A stretch of 15,761 nt of DNA, taken from assembly GCA_035540935.1 (NCBI GenBank), contig DATLFS010000005.1:1-15761 (forward strand), read 5' to 3'. Position 1 is the stretch's first letter; each line of letters starts with the position of its first letter. Shown here one piece after another: positions 6,011 through 12,604 of this stretch. The DNA is from DATLFS01 sp035540935. GTDB taxonomy: Bacteria; Actinomycetota; CADDZG01; WHSQ01. The translations under genes and the position numbers were made by a program. The notes beneath the pieces are model-generated. The model was not told the origin of the DNA. It searched no databases and saw only the letters and a list, made by a program, of their open reading frames with translations.

Positions 6011-8863
6011 ATGATCGTGACGAGGCGGACCGGGGCAAATGGGATTCGGCGCAGAGGCGCCGGGATCGCAGCGCGCCGCACCGCGCTCGCGCGGGCGTCC
6101 AGCGGAGCGCTGGCCGTGAGCGTTCTCGTGTCGTCGCTCCTCCTCGGAGGTAGTGCAGCGGGAGGGTCCCCCGCGGTCTGTTCGTCCACCCAACAGATAC
6201 AGCTTTTCGGCCGGTCACATGCCCTTCCGTGGATCACGATCCGACCACCGTTCCCCACCGGGGGGAGTCGCGTGACGGCTTTCGCCGTGAGCGAGGTGGA
6301 CTCGGTTCTTCTCGCGAGCAACGGCATCGTGATCATGGCGTCGGCGCCGGGTGACTTCTGCAAGTGGTCGGAGGTCTATCGGCTGCCGGAAAACGCGGAT
6401 ACGGGACAACCTTCGGCAGCCACCTCGCGCATCCTGACGCTGGTAACGACCCTGGCTCCGGGCGTCGCCTACGCCGGCGTTCAGTCGTCGGGGCCGGTAC
6501 GGCGTGTGCACGTGCTTCGCACAGAGGATGGTCGGAACTGGGTGGACGCTAGCGGCGGCGCGCTTGCGGCCGCTACCGGGCGCCTGCGGTCTCTCGCGGT
6601 CGCCGAGTCGACTCCGCAGGTCGCCTATGCGCTGGTCGATCCCGCGTCGGGATCGCCGGGTCCCGAGTTGCCGGCCGGCGCGGCGCAGGTGGTTTTCGGC
6701 ACCGGGGACGGGGGCGGCACGTGGCAGATCAAGACCGCGTTCGGGCGGGAGCCGGCCGGTCTTCCCGCCGAACTGCCGCTGCCGGTGTCGCTCACCGAGG
6801 GCGACCTTCAGGGACTCGTGGTGGATCCGGCGGATCCGGCCCAGGTGTGGGCGTTCGGTGAGGCGGGCTTGCTGCACTCCCGCGACGGCGGAAACAGCTT
6901 CTCTCCGGTCGTCGTCACACCGGTCGGCGCCGTCGACGTCGCGGCGGTTCCGAATTCGGCCTCGCAGGTACTGGCCTTCGATATGTACGACGAGAGAAGG
7001 ATGTACTTGTCCCGCGACGGCTCGCGGATCGACTTCGTCCCGTTGGCGGGCCCACCCGGTATCACTCACTCGGTCGACGCGGGCGCGACCGCGCATGACT
7101 GGCTCGCGGCGAGCGATCGCGGCACTTATCTCGCGCCCCCAACGGCGGGAGCGGCGTACGCCGACATCTCCGGCCGCGATCGGAAGAACATCCTCGATGT
7201 CGCCGCCTTCTCTTTCAGCGGGTTACCTGCCGTCGCGGGACGGACGTACGAGACGGTTGAGGTGAGGGTCCTCGCCGCGCCACTGCCGAGGATCCCGGAG
7301 CCGTCTTCGGCCCCATATATCCATGTGGACGCGAAGGAGGCGAAAGAGATCGCACCGGGGTCGATCGCGCCCGACGGGAACCGGCTTCTGATGAGGCCCG
7401 GCGAGACCCGTCGCGTTCCGTACTCGCTCGACCTCCCGCCGGCCCCGACTCCGCTGGACGTCGTGTTTCTGATCGACATCTCCGGATCGATGGACGACAC
7501 CATCTTCGGCGTCCAGCAGGCGATGAACGCCATCGTTCGCAGGCTCGCGGCGAGCCGCGTGCAGGCCGAGTTCGGCGTCGGCGAATACCGTTCCTACGAC
7601 CAGGGCCCGGCGTTCCGGCGGGTGCGCGACATCGGCCCCGTGGACGCGGGTTTGCGGTTCGCCCTTCAGAGCCTTCGGGCGAACGGCGGGGGCGAGGAGA
7701 CGCAGCTGGCAGCGCTCTTCCAGTCGGTGACGGGAGGGGGGCAGGACGAGTCCTACGTAGGCACGGGCGTCGGCAACACCGGCGTGCAGCGCGCCTACAT
7801 ACCTCCCGGACAGGACTTCAACTTCAACGCAGGATCGCTGAAGGTCATCATCCACGCTAGCGACGAGGTCTTCTCGACCGGTGGGCCGCATCCGACATAC
7901 GAAGAGGTATCGCTCGTCCTGCGGACGGCCGGTGTGCATCAGGTCGGGCTCGCCATCACCCCCTCCCAGGGGAACCGGGCCTACGGCCACCCGCGCGACG
8001 GACTCGAGCGGGTCGCGGCGGGATCCGGGGCCCTCGCTCCGGAGCCCATCGATTGCGACGGCGACGGCCGTGCCGATCTGGAGAAAGACCAGCCTCTGGT
8101 GTGCGAGCTCGCTCCGACCCGCTCGGCCGACGCCGAGACGATGGCCGACGTCGTCATCTCGTTGCTGCGGGCGATCGAGGACCGGCGCGACATCGGCATC
8201 TCGGTCGGGGCCGCGGGGCGCGACGTGGAACCCGGCGCGCCGTCACCGGTCGTCGAGGCGGTGTCGCCGGTGCTCCACGGCGACGTCGATCTGAAGGAGA
8301 GAAACGAGCTCGACTTCGAGGTCACCTATCGCTGCCCGCGCCTCGGGCGACCACGCGAATTCAAGGTCGAGCTCGTGGCCGGCACCGACGCGGCGCGCCT
8401 CGCTTCCGCCCGCACCACCGTGGTTTGCCGAATAGAAGAACCCGAGCCCCCTGCGGTGACGCCGCTCGCCGCGGTGCCGCCGCTGGTGGCGGCCGCACCG
8501 CCGCCCATCCGTCCGCCCGATCCTGCGCCGCAGCCGAACCCGAGGCCGCAGCCGAACCCGAATCCCCAGGGCCAGTCGCAACCCCAGGCTGGTTTCGCGG
8601 CGCAAGAGCAGGAACGGCCGCAGCTGGCGTTCGCAGCCCAGCAGGGGGAGCGGACCGGTGAGGCGGCAGCAGCAGGTGAGGATTACCGTATGTCCAAGTA
8701 CTCCACCCGTCGTAGAGAGACGGCGCCGCATCCCATGTTCGTGGCGAGTGCCGCGGCCATGTCTCTCGCGTTCGGGTTCGCGGCGCTGGCGCGCCGACAG
8801 ATGAGAACGCAACACGTTCGCGCGACTACGACCCGACCATACGGAAGACGGGAGATCCGATGA
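6011..8863 (+). CDS. Exported, membrane-anchored VWA-domain protein with Asp-box region
   Basis: A 950-residue envelope protein not matched to any named family member. In order: a basic n-region and hydrophobic signal segment (about 35-50); a 60-410 region with Asp-box-like motifs at T171EDGRNW, T231GDGGGTW, S290RDGGNSF and S334RDG, as in BNR/sialidase-type beta-propellers; a VWA domain from about 480 with a complete metal-ion-dependent adhesion site (D489-I-S-G-S493, T564 in GGGEET, D618 in HASDE), most like integrin-beta I domains; a calcium-loop-like DCDGDGRAD (681-689); a possible beta-sandwich (about 755-810); a Pro/Gln/Asn-rich spacer; and a C-terminal TM helix (about 909-927) with a basic tail. 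This suggests divalent-metal-dependent binding of a protein or glycan outside the cell. Its TGA overlaps the next ATG by 4 bp. GTG at 6017 is an alternative start. VWA and topology are firm, function is inferred. Confidence 0.85.
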   Translation: MIVTRRTGANGIRRRGAGIAARRTALARASSGALAVSVLVSSLLLGGSAAGGSPAVCSSTQQIQLFGRSHALPWITIRPPFPTGGSRVTAFAVSEVDSVLLASNGIVIMASAPGDFCKWSEVYRLPENADTGQPSAATSRILTLVTTLAPGVAYAGVQSSGPVRRVHVLRTEDGRNWVDASGGALAAATGRLRSLAVAESTPQVAYALVDPASGSPGPELPAGAAQVVFGTGDGGGTWQIKTAFGREPAGLPAELPLPVSLTEGDLQGLVVDPADPAQVWAFGEAGLLHSRDGGNSFSPVVVTPVGAVDVAAVPNSASQVLAFDMYDERRMYLSRDGSRIDFVPLAGPPGITHSVDAGATAHDWLAASDRGTYLAPPTAGAAYADISGRDRKNILDVAAFSFSGLPAVAGRTYETVEVRVLAAPLPRIPEPSSAPYIHVDAKEAKEIAPGSIAPDGNRLLMRPGETRRVPYSLDLPPAPTPLDVVFLIDISGSMDDTIFGVQQAMNAIVRRLAASRVQAEFGVGEYRSYDQGPAFRRVRDIGPVDAGLRFALQSLRANGGGEETQLAALFQSVTGGGQDESYVGTGVGNTGVQRAYIPPGQDFNFNAGSLKVIIHASDEVFSTGGPHPTYEEVSLVLRTAGVHQVGLAITPSQGNRAYGHPRDGLERVAAGSGALAPEPIDCDGDGRADLEKDQPLVCELAPTRSADAETMADVVISLLRAIEDRRDIGISVGAAGRDVEPGAPSPVVEAVSPVLHGDVDLKERNELDFEVTYRCPRLGRPREFKVELVAGTDAARLASARTTVVCRIEEPEPPAVTPLAAVPPLVAAAPPPIRPPDPAPQPNPRPQPNPNPQGQSQPQAGFAAQEQERPQLAFAAQQGERTGEAAAAGEDYRMSKYSTRRRETAPHPMFVASAAAMSLAFGFAALARRQMRTQHVRATTTRPYGRREIR

Positions 8864-11109
8864 GCGACCAGCACAGCACACCGCCGCCTCCGGTAGCGGA
8901 GGAAGAGGCACCGGCGCGTCCGCGTTTCCGCTTCATCCGCAAGGCGCGCCGGAAGATCGATGCGTTCCGGCTCAAGCGCAAGCGCCGCAACGTGTCGCGG
9001 CGGCGGGTCGGCGGGCGGAAGAGCGCCATCGTTCTGTCGCTGATCCTGGTGTTGCTCTTCGGCGCCTTCGCCTGGTCCCAGCAGTACCTGACGCCGAAGC
9101 CCGAGGGGCAGGAGATCTCGCTCGACCAGCTCATCGCGCTGACGGAGGAGAAGCGGGTCGTCTCCTCGACGTTCCTCGACGAGGACCACCTGGTCGTCGG
9201 CACCTTCGCCGCCGAGCCGGTGGTGCCGGTCGAGGAGGAGAACGAGAACCGGAACCGCCGCGAGAACCGAAACGAAGGGCGCGGCGACAACCGCGGCCGC
9301 AACCGGAACCAGGGCGGTAAGGACGGCGACGGGAAGAAGCAGAACGGGAAGGGCGGAGGGGGAGAGGACGCCGCCGAAGAGGAGCCGTCGGTGGCCCCGG
9401 CGGGCTCCGGCACCTACTACGCGTCGACCCCGTCGAGCGACGCCGCCTTCGGGCTGCTGTCGGACGCGTTGCTGCGTTCCGGGGCCCAGGTATTCACCGA
9501 TCCTCAGACGGCCAAAGGCGTCGTTCGTACCGTCGCCACCTACCTCCTCCCGCTCCTCATCCTGGCCACGTTCTTCGGCCTGCTCTTCACCGCCGGCCGC
9601 GGGGGCGGGTCCGGCATCGGCGACGTCATCGCGTTTGGTGCCATGGGCAAGAAGAAGCAGGCTCGTGGGTTCGTCGCGCCGGTGACGTTCGGAGACGTGG
9701 GCGGGGCCGAGGAAGCCGTCACGGAGCTGAGAGAGGTGGTCGACTATCTCAAGGATCCCGAGCGCTACGAGGAGATCGGCGCCGTTCCGCCGAAGGGAGT
9801 CTTGCTCTTCGGTCCCCCGGGGTGTGGGAAGACGCTGCTCGCGAAGGCCGTCGCCGGCGAGGCGGGCGTGCCCTTCTTCTCGGTAGCCGGAGCCGAGTTC
9901 GTCGAATCACTCGTCGGCGTCGGCGCCGCGCGCGTGCGCGACCTCTTCCAGCGAGTGCGCGCGGTCGCTCCTGCGATCGTCTTCATCGACGAGCTTGACG
10001 CCGCCGGTCGCAAGCGAGGAGCGGGCGGTTCCTCGGGAGGGTCGGACGAGCGCGAGCAGACGCTCAACCAGCTGCTCGTCGAGATGGATGGCTTCGAGGT
10101 ATCGGCCGGCATCGTCGTGATGGGTGCTACGAACCGTCCCGACATCCTCGACCCGGCCCTGCTGCGTCCCGGCCGGTTCGACCGCCACATCACCGTCGAC
10201 CAGCCCGACGCCGAGGGACGCGAGCAGATCCTCAAGCTGCACGCACGCGGGAAGCGCGTCGCCGACGACGTCGACTTCAATTACCTGGCGCGCCGTACGC
10301 CCGGGTTCTCGGGCGCGGACCTCGCCAACGTGATCAACGAGGCGGCGCTCCTCACCGTGAGACAGTCGCGCACCGTGATCCACCTTCCCGAGTTGGAGGA
10401 AGCGATCCAGCGAGTGCTGCACGGGCCGAAGCGACGCGGTCGCGTCCTCACGGAAGACGAGCGGCAGCGCGCTGCCTATCACGAGGGCGGGCACGCGATC
10501 GTCGCGGCCGCGGTCAACGCGGCAGAGGACATCCACCGCGTGTCGATCCTGGCGCGAGGGCGCGGCATCGGCCTGACCGGCATCGAACGCGAGGAGGAGC
10601 GCATCCTCCTGACGCGCAACGAGCTGTATCGGAAGATCGTCGCGGCGATGGGCGGGCTTGCAGCGGAGGAGCTCGTGCTCGGCGAGCCGTCCACCGGCTC
10701 GGAGGAGGATCTCGAACGCGCCACCGAGCTGGCGAAGGACATGATCGGCCGTTTCGGCATGAGCCCGCAGCTCGGGCGCGTGCGACTGCTCTCGAGCGAC
10801 ATCGATCAGTTCTTGGGAGGCGACTCGGGGCTCAACGAGCTGTCGGCGGAGACGCATGCGGCCTTCGACGCCGAGGTGCGACGGCTGCTCGAGACGGCGG
10901 AGGAGGAGGCGCTGCGGGTCCTGAGCGAGCATCGCTCGGAGCTCGACGACCTCGCCGAACGGCTGATCGAGCACGAAACGATCGAAGGCGGTCCGCTCTA
11001 CGAGCTGCTCAAGGACGTGGCGCCGTCGAAGGTCGACTTCGACACGGCGGTCGTCGCGAACGGCAACGGGACGCGCGAACAGGCGAAGCGGCGCGCGCCT
11101 CGCGGCTAG
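8860..11109 (+). CDS. ftsH: FtsH-type membrane AAA+ zinc metalloprotease (variant)
   Basis: A 749-residue membrane protease that unfolds and degrades membrane and cytosolic proteins using ATP. Layout: a 54-residue, very basic N-terminal extension; TM1 (about 55-72); an extracytoplasmic domain interrupted by an Asn/Arg/Gly/Glu-rich insert (about 125-178); TM2 (about 226-244); the AAA module with Walker A GPPGCGKT (318-325), Walker B FIDELD (D377, E378) and SRH ATNRPDILDPALLRPGRFDR; then the M41 peptidase with HEGGH (541-545) and third zinc ligand D617 in SEEDLERAT. All catalytic residues are present. The pore loop reads LVG (351-353) where E. coli FtsH has FVG. Its ATG overlaps the VWA stop as ATGA, with GGGAG at 8850-8854, so the two are probably translationally coupled. 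It may be the housekeeping FtsH or a dedicated paralogue; the window cannot tell. Confidence 0.93.
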   Translation: MSDQHSTPPPPVAEEEAPARPRFRFIRKARRKIDAFRLKRKRRNVSRRRVGGRKSAIVLSLILVLLFGAFAWSQQYLTPKPEGQEISLDQLIALTEEKRVVSSTFLDEDHLVVGTFAAEPVVPVEEENENRNRRENRNEGRGDNRGRNRNQGGKDGDGKKQNGKGGGGEDAAEEEPSVAPAGSGTYYASTPSSDAAFGLLSDALLRSGAQVFTDPQTAKGVVRTVATYLLPLLILATFFGLLFTAGRGGGSGIGDVIAFGAMGKKKQARGFVAPVTFGDVGGAEEAVTELREVVDYLKDPERYEEIGAVPPKGVLLFGPPGCGKTLLAKAVAGEAGVPFFSVAGAEFVESLVGVGAARVRDLFQRVRAVAPAIVFIDELDAAGRKRGAGGSSGGSDEREQTLNQLLVEMDGFEVSAGIVVMGATNRPDILDPALLRPGRFDRHITVDQPDAEGREQILKLHARGKRVADDVDFNYLARRTPGFSGADLANVINEAALLTVRQSRTVIHLPELEEAIQRVLHGPKRRGRVLTEDERQRAAYHEGGHAIVAAAVNAAEDIHRVSILARGRGIGLTGIEREEERILLTRNELYRKIVAAMGGLAAEELVLGEPSTGSEEDLERATELAKDMIGRFGMSPQLGRVRLLSSDIDQFLGGDSGLNELSAETHAAFDAEVRRLLETAEEEALRVLSEHRSELDDLAERLIEHETIEGGPLYELLKDVAPSKVDFDTAVVANGNGTREQAKRRAPRG

Positions 11110-11284
11110 CCGTTTATCCTGCTCATCCGGCCTGCGGCGGATCCACACCGCATTCCGGACAAAGGGGGAGCAACCTCCCGGACGAGCGCGTCAATCCGGC
11201 AGGAGCGGGTCTGGCGGGGGAGAACCTGGGTAGGACGACGCCGGGTCGAACGGCCCGGAGAGGCAACGGGAAGGAAGGCGCCGG
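11110..11284. promoter_or_regulatory. Intergenic leader of the M23 gene with TATCCT box
   Basis: The 175 bp after the ftsH stop contain TATCCT at 11115-11120 within CGTTTATCCTG, a TANNNT-type -10 candidate almost touching the stop codon. The same core recurs before the tRNA gene (12502-12507). No convincing -35 is seen. The rest is GC-rich leader with no clear hairpin plus T-run, so readthrough from ftsH is possible. AAGGAAGG at 11271-11278 is the ribosome binding site of the next gene, with a 6-base spacer. Confidence 0.35.
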
Positions 11285-12484
11285 ATGAGGTTCGTCGCTC
11301 GGATGATGATCGCGGTCGTGGCCCTCTCGGTCGCCGCGCTCGTCCTCCCGCGTCCCGCGGCGCGCCTCGTCGGCGGCGATGCCCTGGCCCAGCCCTTCGT
11401 CACCCCGACGCTCCCCGACCTGCTCCCCGAAAACGAGCCGTCGTCGAGCCCCAGCCCGAGCCCGACGAAGCCTCCGAGCGGCGGAGGTGGCGGCGGAAAC
11501 GGCGGCAATACGGGCGGCGGCAACACCGGCGGCGGGACGACCAAGCCCGGTGACACGCCCGGAGACGTCGACCGGCCCGGCAAGAAGAGGGGCGGCAAGG
11601 GACGCGGCGCAGACGAGGTCCTCGTGCCGAATCTCGATTACAACCGCATCGGCGGCGCCTATTCGACGGACCGTCTGGTGACCATCGCCGCACGGCTGCG
11701 GGCGCTCGGATGGAGCGAGCAGCGCATCGCCCGGCGGGTCTACGCGCCCTTCATCGTCGCCGGACCAGCGAACTGGATCGACACGTGGGGCGCGCCGCGT
11801 TACGGCCCGGGACCGATCGTCCGAACCCACGAGGGGCAGGACGTCTTCTGTGAGTTCGGCGCACCGGTCATCGCGACCGAGGACGGCACGATCGAGTTCG
11901 ACGAGCAGGACCTCGGCGGGCTCATCGCACGTCTCCACACGGGCGGGTCCTACTGGTACTACGCGCACCTCTCGCACTTCAACGACGAGCTCCGCAGCGG
12001 GCAGCGTGTGCGCGCCGGCGACGTCATCGGATACTGCGGCAACACCGGCAACGCGCTGACCACGCCTCCGCACGTGCACTTCGGCTGGTACGGCACCGGC
12101 GGCGGCGCGAGGAACCCGATGGAGTCCTTGATCGCATGGCTCGCTACGGCCGAAGCACGCGCGGCGTCGCTCCTCGATGGAGCGACCGGCGAGCGCGTGG
12201 AGCGCATCGAGACGCTCACCGCGGCGCGCCGTTTCGGCGACGCGTTCACCCCCGACCTGTCGGAGCTGGACATCGCCGGCGAGTCGTTGCTGGCGTCCGG
12301 GTCGGCGCCCGGCACGGGAGCGTTCGCGCTGGCCGAGGCGGCCTTGCAGATGGCACTCGTGCAGGTCGACACGCCGGAGGCGGCAGCCGTCGCAGCACAG
12401 GCGCGGGCCGCAGGTCACGCACGCGATCACGACCACGCATCGCACCTTCCCGCGCGCAGCTACGCGGGCGAATCCGGAGACTGA
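11285..12484 (+). CDS. Exported M23 (LytM/lysostaphin-type) peptidase
   Basis: A 399-residue secreted protein of the M23 zinc endopeptidase family, whose members cut peptide crosslinks in peptidoglycan. It starts with a signal peptide (hydrophobic core about 7-22, possible cleavage after ALA at 33-35), then a Ser/Pro and Gly/Asn/Thr-rich linker (about 52-95) that may span the wall. The catalytic domain has all zinc and active-site residues: H182 and D186 in HEGQD, H228 in YYAHL, and H263/H265 in PHVHFG. Unlike many inactive LytM regulators such as EnvC, it looks catalytically competent. The C-terminal 110 residues are Ala-rich and end in a His/Asp-rich tail; no domain is recognised there. The ATG at 11285 has AAGGAAGG six bases upstream. 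It lies in the same direction as the VWA-FtsH pair, 175 bp later, possibly with its own promoter. Confidence 0.9.
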   Translation: MRFVARMMIAVVALSVAALVLPRPAARLVGGDALAQPFVTPTLPDLLPENEPSSSPSPSPTKPPSGGGGGGNGGNTGGGNTGGGTTKPGDTPGDVDRPGKKRGGKGRGADEVLVPNLDYNRIGGAYSTDRLVTIAARLRALGWSEQRIARRVYAPFIVAGPANWIDTWGAPRYGPGPIVRTHEGQDVFCEFGAPVIATEDGTIEFDEQDLGGLIARLHTGGSYWYYAHLSHFNDELRSGQRVRAGDVIGYCGNTGNALTTPPHVHFGWYGTGGGARNPMESLIAWLATAEARAASLLDGATGERVERIETLTAARRFGDAFTPDLSELDIAGESLLASGSAPGTGAFALAEAALQMALVQVDTPEAAAVAAQARAAGHARDHDHASHLPARSYAGESGD

Positions 12485-12507
12485 CCGCCCGGCGCGTCCG
12501 TTATCCT
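12481..12507 (+). promoter_or_regulatory. Candidate promoter of the tRNA-Tyr gene
   Basis: TATCCT at 12502-12507 fits a TANNNT -10 box and would place transcription start about 7 bases before the tRNA. CTGACC at 12481-12486 is a weak TTGACA-like element with a short 15-base spacer. The -10 sits inside CGTTATCCTG, nearly the same as the box at 11111-11121. Confidence 0.45.
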
Positions 12508-12520
12508 GTCGGGCGCACGA

Positions 12521-12602
12521 GGCGGGATGCCCGAGCGGCCAAAGGGAGCGGCCTGTAAAGTCGCCGGCTTTGCCTACAGAGGTTCGAATCCTCTTCCCGC
12601 CA
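12521..12602 (+). tRNA. tRNA-Tyr: tRNA-Tyr (anticodon GTA)
   Basis: An 82-base class II tRNA. The acceptor stem GGCGGGA (12521-12527) pairs perfectly with TCCCGCC (12595-12601), with A at 12602 as discriminator. The anticodon stem GCGGC/GTCGC (12548-12552, 12560-12564) has one G-T wobble, and its loop CTGTAAA gives anticodon GTA at 12555-12557. The variable arm (12565-12577) has a short GGC/GCC stem, and the T arm AGAGG-TTCGAAT-CCTCT (12578-12594) is perfect. The bases CTT follow, so the CCA end is not encoded and must be added. The D stem is the short CCC/GGG form usual for tRNA-Tyr. Confidence 0.97.
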
Positions 12603-12604
12603 CT

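Noticed and set aside
8860..11109. Inactive, FtsH-like pseudoprotease
   Set aside because: Walker A and B, the SRH arginines, HEGGH and the third zinc ligand D617 are all present, so both activities should be retained.
12527..12529. ATG as the start of the FAD oxidoreductase
   Set aside because: It lies in the acceptor stem region of tRNA-Tyr, and the first 26 codons would translate the tRNA. The homologous part begins at TTG 12605.
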